DNA of 64,000 nucleotides from Kutzneria kofuensis (GCF_014203355.1 NZ_JACHIR010000001.1:372001-436000); one strand, 5' to 3'; shown: positions 7,799-16,901, counted from the first letter of the stretch. Notes: generated by a model not told the origin, from the letters alone. A program made the numbers and translations.

Positions 7799-9190
7799 CT
7801 ACTGCACCGCCCCGGCGTTGGTGATCAGGGTCTGGTACCAGCTCGCCCAAGGGGTGTTGGTGGCCGGGTAGTTGGCCAACGGGTTGGTGGCGTCGCCGGC
7901 GGAGTCGAAGTCCCAGCCGCGGACGAGATGCCCGGACTGCCGGGCGGACACGATGAAGGACGAGTCGGTGGCGGGGGCGGCGTAGAACAGCGCTCCCTGC
8001 TGCAACACGGAATTGTCGCCGTCCTGGAACTCGTCGAAAGCGGTTTGCTGGTAACGGATGCGGCCGCCGGTGAGGGAAGCGGTGGTGTACCGCAAGGTCT
8101 GCGACTCGGTGGGGCCGTCGGCGCCGGTGTAGACGGTGATGCTCCGGCCGGCCGCGGCGGCGGAGGACTTGGCCAGCAGGGCGGCGGAGGTCCTGGCGTT
8201 GCCGGTCCAAGTCACGGTGGAGCCGGACAAGGCGCCCTGCCACGTCCAGTTCTGGCTGCTGCTCTGGCTCTTGTGGATCTCCACCAGCGTGCCGGCGCCG
8301 GTGAAGGCGACGGTGGGAGTGACGCCGTTGTCGTACTGGTGGCTGGCCTGCCAGGTGATCTCGCCGTCGGAACCGAGCTGGCCGACATGGGACCAGAGGG
8401 TGGTGGCGGTCTGCGACTGGTGCACCTCGACCAGCTGACCGGCGTCGTTCAAGGCCACGGCAGGAGTGATGCCGGTGTCGTACTTGCCGTGACGAAGCCA
8501 GGTGACGGTGCCGTCGGCGGCGTAGACGCCGGTCCAGTACCAGAGGGCCCCGGCGCCGGAGTCGTGGACCTCGACGATCTGGCCACGGCTGTTGATCGCC
8601 ACGGCGGGGTGGTAGCCGACATCCCGCTTGTACTCGGTACGGCTGCCGGAGTCGCCGGAAAGCAGGGTGAGCACCCGGCCCCGCAGCGAATCGACGGAAG
8701 GCGAACCGACGTAGTCGGCGGGGTGCAGGAGGCTGGACCCGAAGGCGGCCTGCAGCTCCTGGTTGAGAGCGGTCAGGTTGCCGGCGGCGAAACCGGCGTT
8801 GTCGGTGAGGTTGTCCTTGAGGTCGAGCATGACAACCAGCGGCGCGTGCGTGGGATGGGCGTCGGACCAGCCGGCGATGACGCCGAGCCAGTCGTGCAGC
8901 AGGTTGGACGCGGGGTTGCCGGCATGGTCGACCAGGTCGCCAGGACTGCTGTGCCCGATGGAGTAGTCGTGGTTGGCGGCGTAGTCGTTGTCATGCACGT
9001 CGAGCTCGATGAACCGGGCGCCGTGGTCGAGCTGGTACGGGATGGAGTTCTTGGCGCCGTCCACGTTGCCGGAATAGCTGTTGTGCGTCGCCAGGAACAC
9101 CGAGCTCACGAACGGCTGGCTCGCCTGCGGGCCGGCGACCAGGGCGGAGGCTGCGGTCAATGCGGTCAGTAACGCGCCGAGACGGTTCAT
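7799..9190 (-). CDS. Secreted PI-PLC X-domain protein with three C-terminal repeats
   Basis: Predicted exported phosphatidylinositol-specific phospholipase C-like protein, 463 aa. A signal peptide covers about residues 1-24. The catalytic barrel starts with FLATHNSYSGN, with His36 as likely general acid/base, followed by ARFIELDVHDND and a second His at 80 (SIGHSS), the two-histidine arrangement of the family. After the barrel, roughly residues 205-340 hold three repeats of about 46 aa with the pattern PAVA-N-GQ-VEVH-S-W-TW, then the chain returns to SARQSGHLVRGWDFDSAGDATNP. The repeats look like an inserted beta-propeller or lectin-like module. Bacterial PI-PLCs cleave PI or GPI anchors; substrate here is not established. 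Start ATG 9190. Confidence 0.83.
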   Translation of the reverse strand: MNRLGALLTALTAASALVAGPQASQPFVSSVFLATHNSYSGNVDGAKNSIPYQLDHGARFIELDVHDNDYAANHDYSIGHSSPGDLVDHAGNPASNLLHDWLGVIAGWSDAHPTHAPLVVMLDLKDNLTDNAGFAAGNLTALNQELQAAFGSSLLHPADYVGSPSVDSLRGRVLTLLSGDSGSRTEYKRDVGYHPAVAINSRGQIVEVHDSGAGALWYWTGVYAADGTVTWLRHGKYDTGITPAVALNDAGQLVEVHQSQTATTLWSHVGQLGSDGEITWQASHQYDNGVTPTVAFTGAGTLVEIHKSQSSSQNWTWQGALSGSTVTWTGNARTSAALLAKSSAAAAGRSITVYTGADGPTESQTLRYTTASLTGGRIRYQQTAFDEFQDGDNSVLQQGALFYAAPATDSSFIVSARQSGHLVRGWDFDSAGDATNPLANYPATNTPWASWYQTLITNAGAVQ

Positions 9191-9275
9191 CCTGCGTCCT
9201 CGCTGGGCCGAATGGTCATGGCGCAGCCCATCCTGACGGCCCGGGCGCGGCGGCGGCCATCGCCCGGATGAACAG

Positions 9276-12200
9276 TCACGGACCGGTGTGGATCAGCGAC
9301 GCCCACAGGTCCGGGCGGCCGGGATGGGCCTCGCGGAGGTCCAGCGCGACGCGGCGCAGGGCGGAAGCCGGCGTGTCCTGGTCGACGAAGCGGTAGAAGG
9401 AGCGGGCGGCGACGGCGGCGATCCGGTCCTCCACCGGCCACAGGCTGGCGACGACGTGCCGGAAGCCGGCGAGCTGGAACGCGGACGCCGGATGGATCGC
9501 CTCGTCCTCGGCGCGAATGCCCCGGTTGCCGGTCGAACACGCCGACAGATACGCCAGTTCGGCGCTGCCCAGCCGCAGCTGCCCGATGGTCGGCGCGGAG
9601 AGCACGCCGTCGTGCAGGTGCAGGCCACCGGCGGTCGGAAACATCGGATTCGTGCCGGCGTGGCAGGCGAAGTGGGCCCAGGTGGCCTTGGGCAGTGCCG
9701 CCAGCACGGCGGCCACGGAAGCGCGATCGTCGCGCAACGGCGCCATGTTCCCCCACTGGTCTTGCAGTTCGTCGGCCTCGGCGACGGTGCCGGGAAGATC
9801 GGGCAGACCCGGCGTGTGGCGCAGGGCGACCGTGAGTTGCCGCCGCGCGCCGCTGGGGGTGCGCGTCCGCGCGTCGGCCAGGGTGCGCACGGTCGCGGTG
9901 TACGAGGACGTCACGGCATCCAGAGCGCCGGGCCGGCCGGGATGGCCGGCGGCGTGCAGCGGGAGGACGCCGAGCAAGCCGGTGGGCATCCACCACACCC
10001 GCCGCGTCGGCAACGCGTCGACCACCGGCGAGACCACGGTGTCCCACAACCACGCCAACACCTCGGGCACGATCCGCTGTCTGCGCAACGTGTTGACGAG
10101 ACCGGGCACGTGGGTGACCTCGAGCAGCGAACCGGCGTGCCGCAGGACGTCCGAGAAGCGCAGTTCGGGCAAGGGAATGAGCCGCAAGTCGGACGGTGTG
10201 ACGATCACGGCGTCCGCACGGTGCGAAGAAGCGTTGACGAGAACGATCGCGCCACCGGCCGCGGCCGAACGCAGGTCGGGCAGCGACGGCGCCAGCAGGA
10301 ACTGCGCGAACCCCGGAAGCCGCCGGATTTCGGCCAGCAACTCGTCGTGCCGGAGCCACAGGGCACGGCGCTGCTCGGTGCGCGAGGCGAGCTCGACCGT
10401 CGACCGGCTGGGCCCGTCGATGGCGTTGAGCCGGTCTCGGACCTGGCCGAGCCGACGGGCGAGTTCCGGTTCGACGCGGGCGAGTTCGGACAGATCGGTG
10501 CGGAGATCCAGCCGGGACGCCAGCATGATCCCCCGGCCCGACTCCGCGACCGTCACAGCACCTCCGGCATCGCCGGTGGCGCAGTGCGCGCTGATCGCCG
10601 CGCCGATCAGTCCCGGATAGCTGCCGAGGCGAAACTCCTGGTCCACCCAATCGCCCTCGCGCGGCGGCACCGTCGACAGCAAGGCCACGGCGTCGTCCAG
10701 CAGCGACACCGCCGTTTCCGAGTCGCCGACGTCGAGCGCCAGCTCCCCCACCGCGTAGCCGAACCGGACCCGGTCGGCCGGCGCGGCGGCGGCGAGCTCA
10801 TCGACCACGCGGACAAGACCGCGCAGCCGCACGGGATCGAAGCCGCCCGGATCAGCTTCATGCAGGGCCTGGTAGTTGTGCGCGAGATTGGCCACTGCGA
10901 GGGGGCGTTTCCAGTCGCCGTCCGGGAGAGCCGCCACGGACTGTTCACTCAGCTCGACCGCCCGGTCCAGGTCGGCCCGGTTGCCGTCGCGCCGGTGGCG
11001 AGCGCCGTAGCTGCCGGCCAGGTTGGCCAGTATGCCGGCTCGTTCGGTGTGGGTGTCGGGTATGGCGGCCAGCGCCCGTTCACCGAGTTCGACGGCCCGG
11101 TCGAGATCGGCGGGCAGGTGGTCCCGGAAGTAGCGCCTGACGTACCCGATGCTGAGGTGGGACAGCAGGTCGGGGTAGTCGTAGCGGCCCTCCGGCGTGC
11201 CCTCGACCGCTCGTTCGCCCGCCCAGATCGCCCGGTCGAGCTGCGCCGGCACGCCCGTGCGCTCGAACAGCTCGGTGTACGCCGGTGTGAGCCCGGCCAG
11301 CTGCCTCGCGTGGTCCGGATGGTCGGCCGGCGTCAGCCGCACCGCCAGCTCCGCCAGCTCCACCGACCGCACCAGATCGATCAGCACGCCCAGCCGCCCG
11401 TACCTGCTCCAGTGCGCCCTGCTGAGCCCGGCCAGGCGCTGTGGCCGGGCCGGGCTGCGTTGGGTCAGCGTCGCCATGCCGGCGGCCTGGATGTCCACCG
11501 CGAGGTCCAGATCCGCCGTGTCGCCGTCATGGGCGTAGTGCTGGAGATGGGCGTTGGCGACCGTGCTCGAGCCGCCGTGAGCGGTCTCCGCGCGCGCCTC
11601 CTCCAGGCGTTCGATGCGGCGCAGGTCCTCCGGGTCGCCGCGATGACGGTGACGATGCTGAAGCGACTGGACCAGGTTGCCCACGTACCTGGTCCAGACG
11701 GCGCTCCCCTCGGGCGCCGCCGCCACGGCCCGTTCGCCGACCTCGATCGCCCGGTCCAGGGCGGCGGTGTCGCTGGTGAGCTCGAACCGAGCCCGGTAGG
11801 CGAGGCCGAGGCTGGACAGGTTGTCCAGTCGGACCAGGTGCCGTGGCGGCGCCGTGGCGTCGATCTGCTCGCCGAGTTCGATGGCACGGTCGAGGTCGGC
11901 GAGGTTGCCGGTGCGTTCGTGCCGTTTTCGGCGGAGGTAGGCGAGATTGTGCTGGACACCCGGACGGTGGTGGTCGTTCTCGGGCGTTTCCGCCACCGCC
12001 CGTTCGGCGTGCCGAATGGCCCGGTCCAGGTCCCCCACGTCGCCGGCACGGTCGTAACGCTGCCCGTAAGCGGTGGCCAGGCTCGACCGATAGACCGCGG
12101 CGCCGCCTTTTCGGCCGGACACCGCCTGTCGGCCCAGAACGATGGCCCGGTTCAGGTCGGATCCGTTGTGCAGCAGTTCATACCGTTTCCGGTACACCAC

Positions 12201-12584
12201 GGAGAGGTGGTACAGGGTGTCGGCCCAACCGTGGGCGCGGGGGGACAACGCCGCCAGCACCTGCTCCCCGTAGTAGACGGCGTTGCGCAGGTCGGCGGGG
12301 TCGTCTCCGATGTCGTACCGGGCGGAGTACGCCCGGCTCAGGTTGAACACGCAGCCGGCTCGACGCGGATGCCTTCGCGGGCAACGCCGAACGGCGTCGT
12401 CGAGCAGCGCGATGCAGGCGTCGAGCAGCGCCGGATCGCTGCCGAGCGACTGGCTCGCCGTCAGCAACTCGCCCGCGAGATCGGCCTGCCGGTCGACGGT
12501 CGGCACTTCGCCGGGCACGAGACCCGGGCCGGACGAGGAGAGGATTCCCTTCGCCAGTTCGGCGTAGTACTCCGGATCGCGCAC
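9276..12584 (-). CDS. TPR-CHAT (caspase-like) protease
   Basis: Large 1102-aa protein with a C-terminal CHAT domain, a caspase/separase-related cysteine protease fold. Residues about 1-700 are a solenoid of tetratricopeptide-like repeats with the recurring phrase DLDRAIELGE about every 45-50 residues. The CHAT domain follows: AHFACHAG contains His971 and His975, the latter in the place of the catalytic His, and YLSACSTGN contains the nucleophile Cys1016; ASLWPVED is the usual closing motif. The GTG at 12584 is the only plausible start after an upstream in-frame stop. Family members act in programmed cell death and antiphage systems (Craspase TPR-CHAT, gasdermin activation). The divergent Cys-motif and membrane genes (12687-13949) are candidate partners. 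No signal peptide, so cytoplasmic. Confidence 0.9.
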   Translation of the reverse strand: MRDPEYYAELAKGILSSSGPGLVPGEVPTVDRQADLAGELLTASQSLGSDPALLDACIALLDDAVRRCPRRHPRRAGCVFNLSRAYSARYDIGDDPADLRNAVYYGEQVLAALSPRAHGWADTLYHLSVVYRKRYELLHNGSDLNRAIVLGRQAVSGRKGGAAVYRSSLATAYGQRYDRAGDVGDLDRAIRHAERAVAETPENDHHRPGVQHNLAYLRRKRHERTGNLADLDRAIELGEQIDATAPPRHLVRLDNLSSLGLAYRARFELTSDTAALDRAIEVGERAVAAAPEGSAVWTRYVGNLVQSLQHRHRHRGDPEDLRRIERLEEARAETAHGGSSTVANAHLQHYAHDGDTADLDLAVDIQAAGMATLTQRSPARPQRLAGLSRAHWSRYGRLGVLIDLVRSVELAELAVRLTPADHPDHARQLAGLTPAYTELFERTGVPAQLDRAIWAGERAVEGTPEGRYDYPDLLSHLSIGYVRRYFRDHLPADLDRAVELGERALAAIPDTHTERAGILANLAGSYGARHRRDGNRADLDRAVELSEQSVAALPDGDWKRPLAVANLAHNYQALHEADPGGFDPVRLRGLVRVVDELAAAAPADRVRFGYAVGELALDVGDSETAVSLLDDAVALLSTVPPREGDWVDQEFRLGSYPGLIGAAISAHCATGDAGGAVTVAESGRGIMLASRLDLRTDLSELARVEPELARRLGQVRDRLNAIDGPSRSTVELASRTEQRRALWLRHDELLAEIRRLPGFAQFLLAPSLPDLRSAAAGGAIVLVNASSHRADAVIVTPSDLRLIPLPELRFSDVLRHAGSLLEVTHVPGLVNTLRRQRIVPEVLAWLWDTVVSPVVDALPTRRVWWMPTGLLGVLPLHAAGHPGRPGALDAVTSSYTATVRTLADARTRTPSGARRQLTVALRHTPGLPDLPGTVAEADELQDQWGNMAPLRDDRASVAAVLAALPKATWAHFACHAGTNPMFPTAGGLHLHDGVLSAPTIGQLRLGSAELAYLSACSTGNRGIRAEDEAIHPASAFQLAGFRHVVASLWPVEDRIAAVAARSFYRFVDQDTPASALRRVALDLREAHPGRPDLWASLIHTGP

Positions 12585-12686
12585 CGGCGCGGCCGGCTGG
12601 TGCTCTTTCGCCGCCGGCCGTTCGCCATCGTTCCAGACGGTGTCGATGCGATCATTTTATCGCCGAGCGTCCCGGAAAGGAGCCGA

Positions 12687-13034
12687 ATGGACGCACAGGA
12701 GCGGCTCGCGCTCACCACGCTGTGCTGCGAACTGGCCGAACTCCGGCGGGAGTGCGCGGAACAACCCGAACGGCGGCAACGCCTGCTCGCGCGGATCGAG
12801 GCCGAGGCCGCCGCGCGACGGCCGATCCTGCCGCTGTTGGCCGAACTGCTCGGTGTCGACGGGGAGGAAACCCTGCGCACGGCCGGCGCCGGCCTGCCCG
12901 GCGCCGGGCCGGGACAGGCCGACGAGGAGTCGTTCGCGTGCCCGGACGGCGCGTGCGATCGCGTCGAGGGCACGACCCCGGCGGGCCCGATCCCCCGTTG
13001 CCTGCTGACCGGCCGGCCGATGCGGCGGCGGTGA
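12687..13034 (+). CDS. Small Cys-motif protein paired with CHAT protease
   Basis: I cannot assign a named family. The 115-aa product has an N-terminal helical half (residues 1-60, charged and Leu-rich, LALTTLCCELAELRREC) and a compact C-terminal motif FACPDGACDRV followed by PIPRCLLTG. Cys85, Cys90 and Cys105 could bind zinc with a fourth ligand elsewhere, or form a redox or protease-target motif. A strong Shine-Dalgarno AAAGGAG precedes the ATG at 12687. It diverges from the TPR-CHAT gene and ends three bases before the membrane-protein gene, so the two are co-translated. From context it may be an adaptor or sensor linking the protease to the membrane effector, or a CHAT substrate. Role inferred. 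Confidence 0.8.
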   Translation: MDAQERLALTTLCCELAELRRECAEQPERRQRLLARIEAEAAARRPILPLLAELLGVDGEETLRTAGAGLPGAGPGQADEESFACPDGACDRVEGTTPAGPIPRCLLTGRPMRRR

Positions 13035-13037
13035 CGG

Positions 13038-13949
13038 ATGGGCGACTTCTTCAAGACCCTGGCGACAAAGCTGGCCGAGCGCTGGGTCACGCTGCTCGTG
13101 GTGCCAGGGGCCCTGCTCGTGTTCGCCGCCTGGGTGGGCGGGCGGCTGAGGCAGGCGCACGCGCTGGATTGGGCTGCGCTGCAAGGAGATCTGGCGGCGA
13201 CCGTGGCCGACCTGACCCGCCAGTCCTGGGCGACGCAAGCAGTGCTCGTGATCGCGGCGCTGCTGGTGTCGACCGGCGTCGGTCTGGCCGTGCAGGCGCT
13301 GGCCGGCGTGACGAAGATCGTCTGGCTCGGCCAGTGGCCGCAACCGCTCCGGTGGCTGGCACGGTGGCGGACCTCTCGACGCGTCCGCCGCTGGTATCGA
13401 CGGCTCGAACGGCGACGCGAGCTGGAACGGGCCCATCCGGCGGAACAGCGCACGCCGGAGCAGCAGCGGCAGATCAACGAGGCTGCCGCCCGCGTGAATC
13501 GATTGTGCTGGGCGGAACCCGGGCGGCCGACGTGGATGGGCGATCGGGGCCACAGCGTGGAAAAGATCATCTTGGACCGCCAGGGCCTCGATCTGGCCTT
13601 CGCGTGGCCCCGATTGTGGTTGGTGCTGCCCGAAACTCCGCGTGCGGAGATCACCGCCGCCAACGCCGCGTTCGCGGCCGCCGTGGCGACCGGCACGTGG
13701 GCGGTGCCGTACCTGCTGCTGGGAATCATGTGGTGGCCGGCCGCGGTGGCGGGCCTCGTCGTCGGCGTGACCGGCTGGGTCCGCGGCCGCAGCGCCGCCT
13801 CGGAACTTGCCCTGTTGACCGAGGCGACACTGGACCTGCACGGGCGGACGCTGGCCGTGGCGCTCGGCGTGGCCGCCGAGGACACGGTCGGTCCGCTCGA
13901 ACTCGAGGAGGGTCAGCGGATCAGCACCATGGCGCGCAAGGGACGCTGA
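13038..13949 (+). CDS. Multi-pass membrane protein of the CHAT module
   Basis: Predicted integral membrane protein, 303 aa. Hydrophobic spans are at about residues 15-35 and 67-92, then a long basic cytosolic stretch rich in Arg and Glu (112-160), then a conserved-looking block PTWMGDRG and LDLAFAWPRLWLVLPE (about 170-200), and two further spans around 210-255. The C-terminus is soluble and acidic. The segment WMGDR...WPRLWLVLP recalls conserved hypothetical membrane proteins of actinobacteria; I know no biochemical function for them. It starts three bases after the upstream gene. In a death-module reading this would be the pore or membrane-damaging effector released by CHAT proteolysis. That role is hypothesis. 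Confidence 0.8.
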   Translation: MGDFFKTLATKLAERWVTLLVVPGALLVFAAWVGGRLRQAHALDWAALQGDLAATVADLTRQSWATQAVLVIAALLVSTGVGLAVQALAGVTKIVWLGQWPQPLRWLARWRTSRRVRRWYRRLERRRELERAHPAEQRTPEQQRQINEAAARVNRLCWAEPGRPTWMGDRGHSVEKIILDRQGLDLAFAWPRLWLVLPETPRAEITAANAAFAAAVATGTWAVPYLLLGIMWWPAAVAGLVVGVTGWVRGRSAASELALLTEATLDLHGRTLAVALGVAAEDTVGPLELEEGQRISTMARKGR

Positions 13950-14756
13950 TCACGACAGGAACTTGAGCACCTCCGCATAGAACGCCTCGGGCCGCTCGAC
14001 GTGCCCGATGTGGCCGCAGTTCTCGATGACCCGCAGCCGCGAGGACGGCAGCCCGTCATGCAGCATCCGAGCCCAGCGCGGGCCGCAGATGACGTCCTTG
14101 TCCCCGGCGACGACCAGCGCCGGCGCGGGAATGGTCGGCAGCTGGTCGCGGACGTCGAACGGCACGTCCTGGCCTCGGGAGGGTGCGCTCCAGATGCGGG
14201 TGGCTGCCCGGAACGGCTCGAACTCCGCGCGCCAGTCGGCGAAGTACGCCGGCAGGATGGTGCGCAGCACGCCGGTCAGCTCCTCGTCGGTCATCTCGGC
14301 GTGCTGCGACGTGAACGCGGCGAGGACCTCGCTGCCGCTGTGCTGGATGTTGGCGACGGCGTCGCCGAAGAACTCGGCGCCGGTGACGGGCGAGGTGTCG
14401 TAGAGCACGAGCGCGTCGACGAGGTGCGCCAGCGCGTACTTCAGCGCGACGAAGCCGCCGTGCGAGTGGCCGAGGAGCGCGACCGGGCCGTCGTCGAGGT
14501 CCTCCACGACGGCGTGCAGGTAGCGCACGTAGTTGTCGAGCGTGTAGTCGGCGTCGTTCGCCAGCCGGCCGGACTCGCCGGTGCCGATCGGCTCGACGTA
14601 CACCATGGTCAGGTGCTCCTCCAGCGGCCGCATCCGCATGTACTCCCAGCCGATGCCGGGGCCGCCGGAGTGGGCGACGCAGATCGGGCCGCGACCGGCC
14701 ACGTGGTAGCGCTGCTCGACGCCGTCCAGCTCGATGGTGTGGGTGGTGAGGGTCAT
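13950..14756 (-). CDS. Alpha/beta hydrolase (proline iminopeptidase-like)
   Basis: Cytoplasmic alpha/beta-fold hydrolase, 268 aa. The oxyanion-hole region is SGGPGIGW, the nucleophile Ser lies in the elbow GHSHGGF, the acid is the Asp in GDKDVICGP and the catalytic His is in NCGHIGHVERP. The GGPG motif and overall layout resemble proline iminopeptidases and related esterases. I start at ATG 14756, preceded by GGCGGAG; the longer reading to 14792 would need a TTG. It is the last gene of a likely minus-strand operon after the ECF sigma gene, and its stop abuts the convergent membrane-protein gene with no gap. Substrate unknown. Confidence 0.88.
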   Translation of the reverse strand: MTLTTHTIELDGVEQRYHVAGRGPICVAHSGGPGIGWEYMRMRPLEEHLTMVYVEPIGTGESGRLANDADYTLDNYVRYLHAVVEDLDDGPVALLGHSHGGFVALKYALAHLVDALVLYDTSPVTGAEFFGDAVANIQHSGSEVLAAFTSQHAEMTDEELTGVLRTILPAYFADWRAEFEPFRAATRIWSAPSRGQDVPFDVRDQLPTIPAPALVVAGDKDVICGPRWARMLHDGLPSSRLRVIENCGHIGHVERPEAFYAEVLKFLS

Positions 14757-14838
14757 GGTCTCCGCCTCGATCGGTGCTGTGAACACCGGCAAGATGCGGA
14801 GCCGCGGGCAAAGTTCGACCCGTCTGCCGTGACCGTCG

Positions 14839-15744
14839 TCACACCGGATGGAACAGGCGGAGCCGGGCGATCCGCCCCTCGCGCCGGGTCATCACCCAGA
14901 CCACGCCGGGCGGGCAGTGCTCGGGATCGTCCGGCGGGCTGATCAGGTCCATCGTCCAGATCGTCACGTCCCGGCCGGCGACCGCGTGCACGAACCGCTG
15001 CCGCACCCCTTCGGTCAGGTCCTTGTCCATCCCGTACATCGCCAGGTCCCGGCCGCCGCGGACCGTGCCGTTGCCGGCGATGAACTCGGACTCGGGCAGC
15101 CAGCGGTCGGCGACCAGGGTCGGGAAGTCGCCGCGTTCGGCCACCGCCAGCGTCTCGACGGCCTCGCGGGCGCTGGCGGCGTTGGCCGCGCCGGCGTCGG
15201 CGTGCGCCTGGTCGGCGGTGGCCCGCAGCAACTCGGCCAGCTTGCCGCGGGCCTGGTTGAGCCGGCTGCGCACGGTGCCGACCGGCACCTCCAGCACCTC
15301 TGCGATCTGTTCGTACGAGTTGACGTCGGTGAAGTAGCGCAGCAGCACCGCCTGCCGGAGCGTTGGCGAGAGTTCGTTCACCGCGTGCCAGATCCAGTCC
15401 CGGGAGGCGTGGCTGTCCAGGACGCGGTCCGGCGACAGCGGATCGGCCGGCGGCATCGGGTCCGCCACCGGCACCACGGTCCGGGCTGAGCGCAGCCGCA
15501 GCCGGCACGCGTTGCGCACGATCATCCGCAGCCACGGCCCGACCGACCCGGGTTCCCGCAGGTCGCCGATCCGTCGCAGGGCGGCCAGCGACGCGTCCTG
15601 CACGGCGTCGTCGGCGTCCGGGCCGTAGCCGAGGATGCTCAGCGCCACCGCGCGCATGCCAGCCTCGTGCCGGGTCAGCAGCAGTCCGAGCGCGCCGACG
15701 TCGCCGCCGCGTGCGGCCCGGACCAGTTCCACGTCAGAGAGCAC
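14839..15744 (-). CDS. ECF sigma factor with SnoaL-like C-terminal extension
   Basis: RNA polymerase sigma factor of the extracytoplasmic-function group, 301 aa. Sigma region 2 (about residues 5-75) includes DADDAVQDASLAALRRI, and region 4 (about 120-170) includes the helix-turn-helix YEQIAEVLEVPVGTVRSRL. Residues about 190-301 form an NTF2/SnoaL-like domain, seen in ECF groups that use this tail as a built-in regulator instead of a separate anti-sigma. No anti-sigma gene is adjacent. The start GTG at 15744 overlaps the end of the aminotransferase gene by 11 bases, so translation is coupled. An alpha/beta hydrolase gene follows after 82 bases. Regulon unknown. Confidence 0.9.
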   Translation of the reverse strand: MLSDVELVRAARGGDVGALGLLLTRHEAGMRAVALSILGYGPDADDAVQDASLAALRRIGDLREPGSVGPWLRMIVRNACRLRLRSARTVVPVADPMPPADPLSPDRVLDSHASRDWIWHAVNELSPTLRQAVLLRYFTDVNSYEQIAEVLEVPVGTVRSRLNQARGKLAELLRATADQAHADAGAANAASAREAVETLAVAERGDFPTLVADRWLPESEFIAGNGTVRGGRDLAMYGMDKDLTEGVRQRFVHAVAGRDVTIWTMDLISPPDDPEHCPPGVVWVMTRREGRIARLRLFHPV

Positions 15745-16876
15745 TCGCCATCCTGTCGACGGCCAGCTCCAGGACCTCGACGCTGGTGCCGAAGTTCAAC
15801 CGCACGTAGCCGCTGTGCTCACCGAACCGGGTTCCCGGCTCCAGCGCCACCCCGGCGCCGAGGAACAGGTCGCGTGGCTCGGTTCCGCTGCCCAAGCTGC
15901 GGCAGTCCAGCCAGGCCAGGTACGTGGCCTGCGGCGGCCGCCAGCTGACCGCCGGCAGCCGGTCGCGGACCAGCTTGGCGAGCAGCGTGCGGCGGTCGTC
16001 GAGGGTGACCAGCAGCCGGTCCAGCCACTGATCGCCGTGCGTGTAGGCGGCGGTCGTGGCGAGGACGCCGAAGTGGCCGGTGCGCCACGGCGTGTCCGGC
16101 GGCAGCTTCGCCACCACGTCCCGCATGCGCTGCGAGCCCGTCACGACCATGGCGCACTTGAGGGCGGCGAGGTTGAACGCCTTGCTCCCTGACACCACGG
16201 CCACGCCGATCTCGGCGGCGCCGGGCACGGAGAGGAACGGCGTGAAGGTGGCGCCGGGCAGCGCCAGCGGGGCGTGGATCTCGTCGCTGATCACCGGCAC
16301 CCCGTGCCTGGTGGCCAGCTCGACGACGGCGGCCAGGTCCTCGGGCGTGTGCACGCGGCCGACCGGATTCTGCGGGTTGCACAGCACGAAGGCGGCCGGC
16401 TTGGTCGCGAACGCCCGGTCCAGCGCGGGCAGGTCGAGGCGCCAGCCGTCCTGGTCGGTGTGGGTGAGCGGCACCTCGTGCAGCTCGGTGCGGGCCTCGT
16501 CGAGCCAGTCGAAGAACGGCGGGTAGACGGGGGTGTTGATGACGACCCGGTCCCCCGGGTTCGTGAACAGGCGCAGCATCTCGACGACGCCCGCGCTGAC
16601 GTCGGTGGTCGCCGTGACCGCGGTCGGGTCGAGCCGCCAGCCCCAGCGGCGCTCGGCGAAGCCGGCCAGCGCCTCGCCCAGGCCGTCGGTGGGCATCGCG
16701 TAGCCGGTGTCCGAGCGCCCGACCGCGTCGGCCAGCACGTCCCGGACGGCGTCGGGCAGGGCGAAGTCCATCTCGGCGATGGTCAGGGGCAGCACCTCCG
16801 GGCCGTACGCGCGCCACTTGGCGCTGCGCCGTTCCCGCAGCCGGTGCAGTGGTTCGACGGGGAGCAGCTCGGTCAT
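15734..16876 (-). CDS. PatB/MalY-type PLP aminotransferase / cystathionine beta-lyase
   Basis: Fold-type I pyridoxal-phosphate enzyme of 380 aa resembling MalY/PatB, which cleave cystathionine or other cysteine S-conjugates to a thiol, pyruvate and ammonia. The Schiff-base lysine lies in VSGSKAFNLAALK, with the preceding VISDEIHAPL (Asp contacting the PLP ring nitrogen), LCNPQNPVGRVHT, and YVRLNFGTS near the C-terminus with the carboxylate-binding Arg. Start is the ATG at 16876 (MTELLPVEPL). First gene of an operon with the ECF sigma factor and alpha/beta hydrolase; divergent from a TetR gene 60 bases away that may control it. The thiol-releasing role is by family analogy. Confidence 0.88.
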   Translation of the reverse strand: MTELLPVEPLHRLRERRSAKWRAYGPEVLPLTIAEMDFALPDAVRDVLADAVGRSDTGYAMPTDGLGEALAGFAERRWGWRLDPTAVTATTDVSAGVVEMLRLFTNPGDRVVINTPVYPPFFDWLDEARTELHEVPLTHTDQDGWRLDLPALDRAFATKPAAFVLCNPQNPVGRVHTPEDLAAVVELATRHGVPVISDEIHAPLALPGATFTPFLSVPGAAEIGVAVVSGSKAFNLAALKCAMVVTGSQRMRDVVAKLPPDTPWRTGHFGVLATTAAYTHGDQWLDRLLVTLDDRRTLLAKLVRDRLPAVSWRPPQATYLAWLDCRSLGSGTEPRDLFLGAGVALEPGTRFGEHSGYVRLNFGTSVEVLELAVDRMASAL

Positions 16877-16901
16877 GCGGCCATTCTCACTCGCGGTGCG
16901 T

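Noticed and set aside
9288-12686. Long open frame on the plus strand opposite the CHAT gene
   Set aside because: Low-complexity Arg/Gly/Gln translation with no motifs; it is the antisense of a clear TPR-CHAT gene. Only the 3' portion from 12687, with its own ribosome site, is real.
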